This document shows positions 35,048 through 46,068 of a stretch of 64,000 nt of DNA, in pieces. Location of the stretch: NCBI GenBank assembly GCA_033182465.1, contig CP137321.1, positions 1,674,001 to 1,738,000 of the forward strand, in the 5' to 3' direction. The stretch's first letter is position 1, and the number at the start of each line of letters is the position of its first letter. The notes below the pieces were generated by a model that was not told the DNA's origin, made no database searches, and was given only the letters and a program-made list of their open reading frames with translations. A program made the translations under genes and the position numbers. The DNA is from Sanghuangporus weigelae (taxonomy: Eukaryota > Basidiomycota > Agaricomycetes > Hymenochaetales > Hymenochaetaceae).

Positions 35048-35285
35048 TCAGGAGTGGTTGTACGGCGAGTTGTAGATTCCTGGGGTGGATTATGGCACCG
35101 CGTGTCGTCGTGACTCGTTTAAATATGCTTTTTGTTGCAATAAAATATGACAGCCGCCATGCCATGCCTCTTATGCGATCAAGTCTGTATTCGATTTGTT
35201 GCGATGCATCTGTACTTTGAATCATAGGAAGAAATTCGCGTGACACATTTTGGTTTCGATCCACGCGATCCACGCTCCTTAAAGC

Positions 35286-36504
35286 ATGTTTGCTGCTCAC
35301 CGTCATGCACTCATAACTCAACGTATCCGACCACCATGTTTTGTGTCTACGTCTCATTTGCGACCGAGTCCTTCTGGTCATCGTCTACGTCGACCGTCTG
35401 GTCGTAGAACATTATGGATATCAGCTCTAGAGCCTTTTAGAGAAGGTTTTCTCGACTTAGCTCTCGCCTTGCCTTGGCCAGTCGACTTCCCACCTTACGC
35501 ATCTACGATTATTCTTACTACAGTAATCTCGCGTATCTTATTCACTCTTCCGTTCTCAATTTGGGTCAGTGCATGTATCCGTGAGCGTCACTTAAGCTAA
35601 AACACTAACCAGAGGGTGTTTTTAGGCGAAGAAGCGCCAATGGCGCCTCGAAGAAACAGCTCTTCCCGAGCTCATTGCATACAGAAAAGAGGCTGCTGTT
35701 CGTATTGCGAACGAGATGAAGTTCGCAGGCTACGCAAAGCGCGGTATTGAGGAGTTCAGGAATGAACACATAAATCGGTTACAGCGAGCGGTATGTCTAC
35801 TCTTAATCCAAACAAGGGATACTTATTGACAGTGATACTGGTGCAGCTTGAAACTCGACAGAAAGAGATATTCAAGAAACATTCATGCTCTCCGAGACTC
35901 ACGATGCTAATACCTGCCGTCTCCCAACTACCTCTCTTCGTTTTTTCAACTGCCATTTTCTCATCAATCGCAGCGCGACCCACACCGCTCGATGACGAAT
36001 CGTTCCTTACTCTCACGTCCCTTGCTCGTCCAGATCCTACGGGCACTTTACCAGTCGTTCTTGGATTGGTGACCCTCGGTAATGTTGAGACTGCCGGATG
36101 GTTCGTCGGAGCTGAGCGCGCTGCACGTACTGCTGCTATTGAGGCGCGACGACAGGAGAAGGACACGAGGACACGCGAAGCAGGCGGAATTGTCAAGCCC
36201 AGGACGAAGAATGTTGTTCAAAGCAGCCTTCGAATGCTTTCGGTAGTAAGGATTATCGTTGGTATCATGGTGGATGGGGTGCGTTTTTTTTCACGTTCTC
36301 GTAATTGCGCCTTTGACTCAATTTTTGTAGTCTGTTCTTGTGTATTGGCTATCTTCAGCGACATTTGGTCTTTTCCAGTCCTGGGCGTTCAACTGGTGGG
36401 ATGCACGGCGGGCTGCCCAACGATCGCGACTTTCTACCCAAAAGGCTTCTACACCCAAGAAACCCCTGCCGTCATCCACGATGCCGAAAACATCAAAAAG
36501 ATGA
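35286..36504 (+). CDS. COX18: Mitochondrial inner-membrane insertase, Cox18 type
   Basis: A member of the Oxa1/YidC/Alb3 family. Four exons start MFAAHRHALITQRIR, an Arg-rich presequence with no acids, so a mitochondrial signal is likely. The insertase core follows: ASTIILTTVISRILFTLPF (TM1), a coupled helix AYRKEAAVRIANEMKFAGYA, LIPAVSQLPLFVFSTAIF (TM2), TGTLPVVLGLVTLGNVE (TM3) and the pair LRMLSVVRIIVGIMVDG / VLVYWLSSATFGLFQSWAF. The short tail ends PKTSKR. Cox18 exports the C-terminal domain of Cox2 across the inner membrane. I prefer Cox18 to Oxa1 because the tail is short and the hydrophobic segments fit better, but Oxa1-like function is possible. Introns at about 35566, 35791 and 36280 are standard. 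Confidence 0.78.
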
Positions 36505-36802
36505 ATGGCTCCGAAGAAGCAACAAATTTACGTACCGAAGAATTCATAAGTGAGTGTTTTTCCCTAGCTTACACTATATGATTAGAAGAAGTGGTCGAGG
36601 GAACCCTGCTAGTTGCTCTACGGTTCCCAGTGAATCTTCCTTGATCTAATATGATATACTGCCCCCCGCCGCATCTCTCATGGTTTTCTGTATTCACTGA
36701 TCTGACGTTTTCTTTTGATAGGAATGCTTTATCCAATCAACATTCAAGGAACACAAATCCTCGCCGGACATTCAGCTATGTGTACTGTAGAAAGAAGACT
36801 CC

Positions 36803-37384
36803 TCACTCCTTCTTGTCCGCATCCGCTGCTTGCCCATCTCGCATGTGTACATATCGCCAAATTCCTAAATGCCACATGATCCTCGGGATAAAGAGGGTCA
36901 AACCAAGCAAGAGTGTAGCCCAAAGCAACGGGCTCCAGCTTCGAACGTCCCATCTAGCGTCTCCAAGACCCCAAAATGTAATACCGATGTGTAGCGCATC
37001 GCCGATAACCAATGGCACCATTAGCGCGCGGACTATCTTTTCTTGCAATACAGGAGAGAAAGCGAGATGGCGTCTGCAAGCACGAAGTACAAAGCCATTG
37101 ATTACGCCGAGGAGAGCGCAGACGTGGGCAAGCTGGAGGATTGTGACCTGCGTTGCTAGAGGAAGCTCTTCTGGTGGTGGATGAGACCAAGGCGCTTGAC
37201 CATCATGAGTCTTTGAAACGTGAAGAATAAGGAATAAAAATAAGATTCGAAAAAAAAAAGAATTTATAAGATGCACCTTCTTTGGGTCTGCGATAGTACC
37301 GAGAAGGCCAGTGACCGTGAGCAGGGGCTCGTATACGCCGAATAGGACGTAATAGAATGTTGGAATCGCTGAGCGCGGCGCCAT
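36803..37384 (-). CDS. Small four-helix membrane protein, DUF7704-like
   Basis: Two exons give about 170 residues. The start MAPRSAIPTFYYVLFGVYEP is in the first helix. The intron at 37276-37211 (66 nt) joins IADPKK to THDGQAPW in phase 0. Further helices are LATQVTILQLAHVCALLGVI, VPLVIGDALHIGITFWGLG and LLWATLLLGLTLFIPRIMWH. The pattern matches, from memory, a fungal family listed as DUF7704, with the conserved AIPTxYYxLFGxYEP and QLAHVCALLG. No enzyme motif is seen and the function is unknown. It is read divergently from the FEX gene. Confidence 0.78.
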   Translation of the reverse strand: MAPRSAIPTFYYVLFGVYEPLLTVTGLLGTIADPKKVHLINSFFFRILFLFLILHVSKTHDGQAPWSHPPPEELPLATQVTILQLAHVCALLGVINGFVLRACRRHLAFSPVLQEKIVRALMVPLVIGDALHIGITFWGLGDARWDVRSWSPLLWATLLLGLTLFIPRIMWHLGIWRYVHMRDGQAADADKKE

Positions 37385-38366
37385 GGGGGGAAGCGCTAAG
37401 CGCTGGAGGTGCGCTGAAGATGACTAGCCCCGGACAAGACTCGGGGGAACAGCGCCGATGATTCAGGCATATTTGAGGACACGGGACCAATCTCGCGTCG
37501 CGAAGATGCGTGTCCAACCGGCCCTAAATCAATTTCCATGCCATGTTTTTCTCTTTTCTTTTCTTCTTACATACAGGTCCTACTGTACCAAGACAGCACA
37601 ATGCATTCTCTTCACATTTGAGCTGCCTAATGGCAATGACCGAGAGCATTGTCGAAGATTATAATGCGCCGCCTTTGATAATATGTACCACCTAGGCAGG
37701 GCTTCGCTTTCTTCGCACATGCTCGCCTATTCTTCTTCTAATAAGCTTGACTTGTACAATAAATATTTTGATGAAATTCATGCTGACCTCCTGTTTTCTC
37801 ATTCTTGCCGTGGATCCAAGTCTGCAGGTCCGAGATTATCAAGGCAGCAGAGTTAATCTTTCACCTCTGTCTAGCCATAGCGACGACCAAGAATAATATC
37901 AAGCCGGGAATCTAATAGTCCGTCTGACGAAGAAATCTCACTCAGGGGGGTTACGCTTTTTTCGGACATCACTCGATGGTCTTATGATAGTCCTATGAGA
38001 GATACCACAGCGACAACGAGGAGGATGGAAAGAGTCTACGTTGAGTGAAATTATTTCTAACACAATCGAGGTGAGGACTTGCGCTGCCAGCGGCCAGCCC
38101 CAATTGAAAAAATTGTAGTGCTTACAAATTTATGTAAACGTAAGCTTCTAAAAATACACATCTGACTTCCTGTCTGCTGTTGAACGAACTTGCCTTCAGA
38201 CTTCAATTATGTTCTCAGCGCAACGGGTCCGAATCGTCGGTCACGGTCATTGTGAGTCGGTCCAGTGTTTACCTATGATGTCAATGATCTTAATTGCGAA
38301 AACTTCTAGCTTGTGGCCTCCTTTTTTGTCTTTCGAGGTTGTAACGAAGACGTTCAGGTCCTGCTC
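37385..38366. other. Divergent intergenic region upstream of FEX
   Basis: This is nearly 1 kb between divergent genes. Frames at 37458-37664 (+) and 38209-38250 (+) are short. The latter has a GTGAGT donor at 38252 and a CTTCTAG acceptor at 38309 that do not join in frame, so it is better read as FEX 5' leader with a UTR intron. Nothing else is recognised. Confidence 0.4.
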
Positions 38367-39924
38367 ATGTCTGGGTTTCATAACAAACCAGATAACGAGG
38401 AAGTCGCGCTGCAATTTGTCCACACTGCCTCGCATCCGGAACCAAGACGATCGCAAGATCGACGGACTTATAGTAGCCGAAGCCGTAGCCGATCTGTCGG
38501 AGAGCGCAGGCGAAGCAGGGAGGATGAATCGTCTATGCCAGAGCAAAAAGCCAACATCGTTGCAAATGCCGTCGAGTCGCCTCAACAAGAACGTGAACGT
38601 TTTATAGATGCCGAAGCGTTGTTCAGCATTTCTCAGCCTCCAGATGAAGCTGAGGTGGAAGAAGGCGCGGTTTCGATACCCTCACAGAAAGAGGCGCCGA
38701 AAGTGTATCCTCCGTTCGCGTACCCTGTGATTACGTCCCTCATTCCGGGCTCTATATTCGGCGTGCTTGCTCGTCTAGGCCTGTTAGCACTCATGGACTA
38801 TGATGAGCATTCCATATTTGCTTTGGCGTGGGTGCAGGGTGCAGGTTGTTTAGTTATGGGCTTCGGATTGGGCCTGAGGGAGCAAATCGGCGCTTAGTGA
38901 GTTCAGATATCTTTGTTTGAAGCCCAGTCCTATATTTATGCGCGGAAAAGTTATGGTCCTCTCTATACTGCGATCACCACAGGTAATGCTGCTATTTTAT
39001 TCTCAATGAGAGGCATGATTTATCTACGAAAGTTTACTTCTAGGCTTCTGTGGATCCTTGACGACGTTCTCAAGTTGGCAGCTCGATGTCTTCCTGTCTT
39101 GGGCGAACACTGGGCATGCGCATCGAGACTGGTTTCGCGATGTCAGTCAATTATCTTACTCCTGTTATACAATAAGAAGTTGACAGTCTTTTTAGGTGAT
39201 TGATGGACTTGCCAAAACGATTTTCACTCTAGCCATCTCGCTCGCTTCAGTAACTCTCGGCCTTCACCTCTCGCGTCCAATTGCACGCCGTATCCCCCGT
39301 GTGAAACAAGCGCCTGTCTCTCTTCGCTACTTCTTCAGAGCAATTTCTGTCCTTATGTATGTCGCCACTATTCCGGTATACTTCAAGCTCTCTCCTTCCT
39401 TTCGGCACCAGGCAACCGCTGCGATGCTTTTCTCTTTTCCCGGGACATTGACGAGGTACATGCTGGCCACAACACTCGCGCCACTGCTACACCTGTTCCC
39501 CCTCGGTACTTTCGTGGCAAACACTGTTGGGACAGCACTTATCGGCATTTTTCATGTTTTGCAGCGGACACCATCTCTTCCTTCGCCTAATGCATGTGCT
39601 ATCCTCCAGGGTCTTATGGATGGATACTGCGGATGTCTCACTACAGTGAGCACATTTGCGGTTGAGGTACAGGCATTGAGGAGAAAGAAGGCATGGTTGT
39701 ACGTTTGGCTTAGTTGGGGTGTTAGTCAACTTCTCCTGCTCGTAATTCTGGGAACAGCTTGGTGGGGAGGTAATATTGATGACAATCGGGTGTGTACGTT
39801 TGCTTGATTAGATATGTAATTATACGAATGCCTCGTTTACTGGCATAATGCAATGCCCAATTTTTAGTCGATCTTCGGAATCTGCCTTGTTCTGTTCTTC
39901 CACCAAATCCCTGCATTAAGGTAG
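38367..39924 (+). CDS. FEX1: Fluoride exporter FEX
   Basis: A plasma-membrane fluoride channel in which two CrcB/Fluc-type halves are fused in one chain. The start MSGFHNKPDNEE opens a polar N-terminal extension of about 115 residues with an RS-rich patch (SSRSRSRSVGERRRSRE). Half 1 has SLIPGSIFGVLARLGLLAL and, across two introns, TTGFCGSLTTFSSWQ, the fluoride-selectivity loop. Half 2 has FSFPGTLTRYMLA, PLGTFVANTVGTALIG and LMDGYCGCLTTVSTFAVEV. The last helix is SQLLLLVILGTAWWGG. The 3' end is ambiguous. Reading straight on stops at 39807, whereas a GTGTGT-TTTTTAG intron (39790-39867) gives a last exon to 39924 encoding SIFGICLVLFFHQIPALR. That exon lies antisense to the end of the TspO gene. 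Confidence 0.92.
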
Positions 39925-40713
39925 GTAGCATAGCCTAGCCAAGCGCAATAGGGCACAAGCAAATAGGTCGATACGCCATTCGTAGGACCATGCATGAGTT
40001 TCTGTTACAAGCTTTAGCAAGAGCCCAAAATACAAGAAGCAATTCTCTCATACAGTGAGACATGCAACCGTTCCGGTAAGCGCAGTGATGTCAATAAGTG
40101 CTAGACCAGGCTAGACGGGTACAGTCAGAACATGGATATTTACAACTCAGCCGCAGAGTATATCACAACAAAACACTTACTTTCTTAGCGACAAAGAACA
40201 ATGGAGTCCATGCAAAATTAAGGCCTAGCTGGATATAGTAGAGCTTGAGAACGTAGGCTGCGTCTTCCCTAGAGAGAACGTTACATACATATATATCAAG
40301 AATCATGCAAATTATATATTTTACTTGGTAGGAGAGTCCAAACTCTCATCATATGCCTTGACAGCAAGATGCGATGCGTATCCCATGCCTGAAGAGATTA
40401 TTTAGTATTCTCAAGCTTAATTGCGTTGCTCAAGGACAAGAGGCACCTGCATAAAGAATGGGCCACACAGTCGGGAATAGCTTGTTCGAAGGTCTTCCTC
40501 CAGGAGGGAATTCAAGGCTCTATAGGCGCAGGAACTCAGGTAAAGAATCAGTTGAATTGGACGACGACTGCTTACCTTGTACCATTGGCCTTGGACTGCC
40601 GTCGCGCTTGGTAGGCCGCTCAAAACACCGAAAGCAAGCGGCAGGCCAATAGATGTGACTGGATTGCGAGAAACAGAAAGCAGCAAAGAAGGAAATGGGT
40701 CAAATGTGGCCAT
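39864..40713 (-). CDS. TspO/MBR (translocator protein) family
   Basis: A five-helix membrane protein related to mammalian TSPO, which binds porphyrin, heme and lipid ligands, usually in the outer mitochondrial membrane. It starts MATFDPFPSLLLSVSRNP. Helix 1 (SIGLPLAFGVLSGLPSA) ends with WYK, followed after an intron by SLEFPPGGRPSNKLFPTVWP and ILYAGMGYASHLAVKAY. Helix 3 is YYIQLGLNFAWTPLFFVAKK. Helix 5 is YLLVPYCAWLGYATYLNAGI followed by the signature WWKNR. The usual Trp/Pro loop (KPxWxPP) after helix 1 is altered. About five exons. The stop at 39864-39866 overlaps the proposed last intron/exon of FEX on the other strand. Confidence 0.88.
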
Positions 40714-40942
40714 GATGATGGTCGTCGGAAAGCAAGTTGAGTGTGCAGGCTAATTCGAGCACTTGGAGGAGGGGTGAAGTCGGGTGACATCATCAAGTGA
40801 TCCAAATTTGATCGCCGATCCGCGCCACTACTTCTTCCGGCGACGAGACGCGAATCCGCTCGTCAAGTCAAGTCAACAACGACTTGACATCCAAGCTGAT
40901 CCAACGAGACGCTTGTTCCATCATCTTGAGTCCCCCGGCCAA

Positions 40943-41475
40943 TATGGACTACTCGCCCAAGTACAAGCAACCGTTTACGCTTGCTCAAGCTTGCGAATTA
41001 GATATTCCGATCATAACAAAAGGTTCCACGCTCTTCTTCGTCGTTGTGTCTGGTTGCGAATGAACGACCACAGAGATCGAGCGACTGGAGAATTCGCTCT
41101 TTCACTTGCATCGTACACAAACCGAGCTCAAGGAACATTTGAGCGGCTCAATGGATGAAGACCGCGAGTTGCTGGACGTGATTAAAGAAAACGAGGACGT
41201 CATGTAAGCAAAATCTTTCTCCAGGATTTAATTGAAAGGCGACCTAACAGTCTTTCAGTGCCTCGCAGAAGGAGCGAATAACGATGCTGAAGCTGGCACT
41301 TGAGGAGAAAGGCGTCAATGCTAGGAGCAGTCACTATAATTCTTCAGAAGTTGACGACGGCACTTCATATGCGGCTACGCAACGGGCACAAAGTACAACG
41401 ACAATTGGCAATGAAGATTCAAGACTGCATGGATACGACGAAACAGATCAACAAGACGATGGTGTATATCTTTAG
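40943..41475 (+). CDS. TMA17: Small coiled-coil protein, Tma17/Adc17-like
   Basis: Three exons give about 142 residues. The start MDYSPKYKQPFTLAQACELD leads into a helical hairpin: PIITKEIARLENSLFHLHR, TQTELKEHL and, after an acidic linker, IKENEDVIASQKERITMLKL. The tail is polar and ends DDGVYL. The hairpin pattern (a Glu-Ile-x-x-Leu-x-x-Ser helix and a later ENExVIxxxxERIxxL helix) resembles yeast Tma17/Adc17, a stress-inducible chaperone for proteasome regulatory-particle assembly. The match is from memory and the protein is short, so a generic prefoldin-like protein remains possible. Both introns (after IITK and within EDVI) are standard. Confidence 0.6.
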
Positions 41476-41866
41476 CAGGTAAGTTTCTGAAGACTCAGAT
41501 AAGGATTTCGTAATCATATGTTTAAATCATCGCTCATTTCTAGTACATTATTGGCATGTGTTTTGCAGCGTATAATTTCACATATCCATCCAGGACCATC
41601 AGAATGAGCAACGAAACGTGGTATTGATTGACACTGGTTTTCAAATGAATTATTTCAGTAAATATTTCGATATGTCCCGTACGGGCCGTCTCATCCGACA
41701 AATCGAGCTTCTCGAATCCCGGCTTATCATACTTACTACTATCAGAGATGGAACGCATTCGAAGGAATCTAACAAATAAGAGCTCCACATGATCATGGTG
41801 TCCTGATAACTCAGATAAGTATATCCTGGGCGCCTTCCATCTCACTTGCCTCCCCTTCTCACAAGC
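41476..41866. other. Intergenic region before the transporter array
   Basis: No gene is seen. The 134-codon minus-strand frame that reaches into the transporter N-terminus lacks a motif and runs antisense to a real exon. The stretch should hold the promoter of the first transporter. Confidence 0.45.
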
Positions 41867-43927
41867 ATGGGTTTCTCTTTGCCTACTAAAGAGGCCCTTG
41901 ATGACAAGAATTCGGCGAATGAGACTCCTATTTCTGTCGTTCAAGCGGATTCTACGGGATCCGAGGCGGGAGATGCAGTCGCTGAGTTCGGCAGTGAGGA
42001 CGAACGGCGAAGGCTTGAGAGGAATTTGGTTTGGAAGCTGGACTGTAGAATGTCGATTATGATCGTGATCTACATATTGAATTATGTATGTGAACTATTG
42101 TCTTTCGTATACTCTTTGTGTAACGCGTCCTTTTGCAGATTGATCGAAACAATGCTGCGTGAGTGGTGCATCTTTTGATCACCTAATACCCAGCTCACTT
42201 ATTTCTGAAATCAGAGCCGCAAGGCTTCGAGGCTTCGAGGAAGATCTTAATCTTGAAGGACAAGAATTCAACACCCTATTGAGCATTCTCTATGTCGGAT
42301 ATATCATCATGCAGATACCTTCGTACGGTGCCCTTCGCTTGTTCTCAACTAGAATCCTAATCCACCCTCCCGACAGTAATATGTTACTCAACTACATTGG
42401 ACGACCATCACTGTATATTCCAGCTTGTATGGTCATCTGGGGCCTGATATCTGTTCTGACAGGTAAGTAGCAGCATAAGACAGCCGATGAAAGTAATAAA
42501 GTAATAACTGTTGTATTCTCAGGAATTTGTAGGAAGTAGGAACAATCTCAGAATAGTACATTACGGCAGACTAACGTACCACAAAGCTTTATTGACGCTC
42601 TCTTAACGCGATTCTTCCTTGGATTTGTTGAAGCTGCCTTCTTTCCTGGAGCCATATTTCTTCTAACGAAATGGTATACACGAGAGGAACTTGGTACGTA
42701 TTAAAGTGCATTTTTCTCTCTGTTTTGATCGTTAATAGTAATCGCTTAAGGGTTGCGCGTATGCCTTCTTTACTGTGGAAACATAATTAGCAATGCCTTT
42801 GGTTCACTCATTGCCTCCGGGATCCTGGACGGAATGCAGGGTAAGCTCGGAAGGTCGGCCTGGAGGTACATTTAGCAATCTACATTATGTTCATGAACTG
42901 ATTCACATATATATATATATCGCAGGTGGCTATTCTTTATTGAAGGCGCTCTGACAATTGCTGTGGCATTCCTAGCGATGTTTATTCTACCGGACTTCCC
43001 CACTACAACGCGCTGGCTTTCTCCGCAGGAACGAAGACTTGCGTTGTGGCGCATGGAGAAGGATGGTGGACTCAACGTAAGCGACCAAGAGGTTCCAGGG
43101 GCAGAATCCAAGCAGCGAAGTGGATTTTGGCAAGCGCTTAGTGACTGGAAAGTATGGGGGTTGGCAGTCGCATTAACATCGGCAGTCATTGCGCTATCGT
43201 TCAATGCATTTTTTCCGACATTGACCGCCACTTTGGGCTTCGGAAGGACCGAGACGTTGCTACTTACTGCACCGCCGTGGTTTGTGACAGCCTTTACTGC
43301 CTTCTTTAATGCAAGGTATGAAGCATTTCGCAGAAAGAATTTGAAAACTCCATGCCTTATATTATCTAGGCACTCAGACAAAGTAGGCGAACGATTCTTC
43401 CATATTGCCATACCCTTTGCCATTGGAATCATTGGCTATATAATAGCCATGTCAACAATGAATATCGCAGCGCGCTACATTTCGCTGTGAGTGTCATCCG
43501 TTCGAGGTGCATGACTGGAACTAACGGCATATTGATTTTCTTAGGTTCTTGATGGCGTTCACATTCAGTGGTTATGTAGTGATAATGACATGGGTCAGCA
43601 ACTCTATTCCACGTCCTCCAGCAAAACGTGCCATAGCTGTCGCCTTTGTAAGCTGCTTCTCTCAGCTGGGTAATATTGCTGGATCGTTAGTCCTTCTCTG
43701 TGCGACGCACAATGTTTCAGGCTAATCTCAATACTTGAAGGTACATTTTCCCTTCGGGATGGGGACCGACGTATCGGAAGTCATATGCGATCTGTATTGC
43801 GACTCAAGTGGTAGCCATCGTGATGTTCTGGGTGTTCAGCAGACACTTGCGGTGCCTGAACGAGCAGTTAGAGAGGTCGGAGCGTGAGAAAGGTATTCAG
43901 AAGAAAGGGTTCAGATACCTCCTATAG
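41867..43927 (+). CDS. MFS transporter, anion:cation symporter (Dal5/Tna1-like), copy 1
   Basis: A 12-helix major-facilitator protein of about 490 residues in roughly ten exons. It starts MGFSLPTKEALDDK. After an acidic N-terminus comes RRLERNLVWKLDCRMSIMI and ILNYIDRNNAAAARLRGFEE. The family signature is RFFLGFVEAAFFPGAIFLL followed by TKWYTREELGLR and GNIISNAFGSLIASGIL. The second half has FWQALSDWKVWGLAVALTS, ALSFNAFFPTLTATLGF and SNSIPRPPAKRAIAVAF. The C-terminus is GIQKKGFRYLL. The family imports organic anions such as allantoate, nicotinate, pantothenate or biotin; the substrate is unknown. It looks intact, with the junction ICRN-FIDALL in frame. It is the first of three tandem homologues. 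Confidence 0.9.
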
Positions 43928-44550
43928 CTTCGACGTGTTTCCGGCTCTAAGTTGAAGTATTCTGAATGGCAAAGTCGGAAACGAAAATAGGACGAGCTCA
44001 GATCATTTCTCAAATTTCTGTTCCCCGTGGATCTCTTGATACGTTCGAAGTCTTATGTCCACCAGGAATACCCTTTGAAGTACAACTTGATGTACAGTAT
44101 GTCCAGGGAGATTTGACATACTCCGTTTTCATCAAGCTGTAGCATGAGATTGCCCAGCTTTCGGTATCCAGTTTTAGGGGGTGCGACCCAATGACATAAA
44201 AATAGTGCGTAACTCCGCAGATTATTTATAGCGCTACTGGCTCACTATTAGAGGAAGGGGCAGAACCGATCAAGTCCACGATGAAATGTGTTTCGGCAGC
44301 GTGAGTCTTGTTCTTGGCCTAATTGGATCAGCTTCCTCAAATACAGGGTCTGGAGTGCATCATCCGCATGACCATTGACGAATGGGCGTCCACTAGTAGT
44401 GAACTAGGCATTATCCACATTATCCATCCACTGGGTAGTATTCATCCAGTCGTGACTTCTGTGACTGCTGTTCCTCTCAGTACTTTGTGGCTTTCTTGTT
44501 CGAGGTATGGCTCTGGGCTCTCTTGCACCTTCTGAACTCGAGGCGCTAGT
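43928..44550. other. Intergenic region between transporter copies 1 and 2
   Basis: No gene is seen. A 70-codon frame at 44323-44535 has no motif. It presumably includes the former promoter of the decayed copy 2. Confidence 0.45.
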
Positions 44551-46068
44551 ATGGATTCATCCTCGAGCAACAGCAAGGAGAAATGCACCGGTGATATAGA
44601 GGCGACGGAAGAATGTATAAATCTAGATGCTGAATTTGGAGGAACTGAAGGAGGAGGCAGCTAGAACGCAAGCTTGTCTGGAAACGTGATCATCTATATA
44701 TTGAACTATGTACGCACAAAAACTGCTTTATTATCACCGCTTTCTGAACTAATGCTCCGTTAGATTGATAGGAACAATACTACGTGGGCTTCCATCTCAG
44801 ACCCATCCACTGATATTTTAATTTACTGCCGCTCGCCTTCGAGGATTTGAAGTTGATCTGAACCTTACAGTATATGTTATATTAGATGCTGTCGCTGCCG
44901 AGCCTTTTTAATTTCCTGATTAGGACCGGCAATACGATACGATTTTGTCGATGCTATACGCTGGATATATCCTGATGCAGGTGCCATCGTGAGTTTCAAA
45001 TGTTAGTAGTGGTAATCTTCGATGTTGAAAACAATTCATTTGCAAGGAACAATTTTACTCGTCGACCATCGATCTACATCTCTATCTGCATGATGATGTG
45101 GAGTATCATATCCATTATGATCGGCACGTAGCCCGTTGTCTGTTCGGCGGTCTAATTGAAGAATAACAATATTGGGCATCTGGAAGTATGCATATCAAAA
45201 AAAGTGAACAATGCTTGTTGAGCCTGATTTTCTGCTATCTGATTTCTACTGACCAAATGGTACACGCGGGAATCTGCCTTGCAGCCTGCTTCGAGATTAA
45301 ATATTAATTATCAACCCAGGACTTCGCGTATCTCTTCTCGTTCCAGCGAAACTCATTAGCAACGCCTTCGGCTCGCTAATAGCTTCTGGGCTTCTAGATG
45401 ATATGCAAGGAAGGCTCGGGTGACCTGCATGGAGGTGAGACCCACATTACGCACGGGCATTGTAGCATTCTGACGAATGATTTGCGGATTCACGAGATGG
45501 CTCTTTATCATTGAAGGAGGCATTGCAACCGCAGTCGCATTCATCACTGTCTTCATTCTCCCAGACTTCCCGGACAATACTCGCTGGCTGAACCAGGTGA
45601 AATGTAACCTTGCATTACGACGCATAGCTGATGACGGTGAAATCGATATTACTGCCTCGAAGGGAGGGGTACTCAAGCAGTAGTGATATCTGTTGGTGCT
45701 CTCATATTGTGACTATATGATTACTTCAACCTGGGCCTCCAACTGTGTCCCCTATCCTCCCTTCAAGCGAGCGGTCTCTCTAGCTCTGATAAACGGACTC
45801 TCGCAACTGGGAGATCTGGATGGATCGTCCGTATAATCATTTCAGCTATGAGCGTCGTCCTGATCCCTTTTTACAGATATCTTTTTCCAATCAAATAGGT
45901 CTATCATACCGAAAACCTTACGGGGTACGCATCGGTTTACAAGCGCTCACTATTGCCATGTGTTGTGCTCTTAGAATCCATCTGAATAAGCTGAATCGTA
46001 AATTGGATCAAGAACATCAGCGAGGACAAAGTGTGCAGAAGATCAGGGGAATTGCGTACTTTTTGTGA
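44551..46068 (+). pseudogene. Decayed MFS transporter, copy 2 of tandem array
   Basis: Remains of a transporter homologous to its two neighbours and in the same orientation. The start MDSSSSNSKEK and LDAEFGG align with the N-terminus of copy 3. The frame is then lost: QLERKLVWK is in a different frame and the segment before IIYILNY is shortened. Later pieces are YDTILSMLYAGYILMQVPS, RPSIYISICMMMWSII, a degraded middle, TRWLFIIEGGIATAVAFITV with FILPDFPDNTRWL, TSTWASNCVPYPPFKRAVSL and finally SYRKPYGVRIGLQAL. An internal deletion of about 100 codons removes the stretch between the central loop (GGVLKQ) and helix 10, and stops follow at the join. The signature region RFFLGFVEAAFFPGA is also missing or unrecognisable. 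At least three disabling changes are visible, so it is not a functional transporter. Confidence 0.88.

Noticed and set aside
36651-37184. 177-codon plus-strand open frame after COX18
   Set aside because: It overlaps antisense to the four-helix membrane protein, whose splice site and family pattern are clear.
38209-38251. Upstream exon for FEX starting MFSAQRVRIVGHG
   Set aside because: Its GTGAGT donor and the CTTCTAG acceptor do not keep the FEX reading frame, so it is more likely 5' UTR.
42906-42921. TA dinucleotide run
   Set aside because: A short microsatellite inside an intron of transporter copy 1; not informative.
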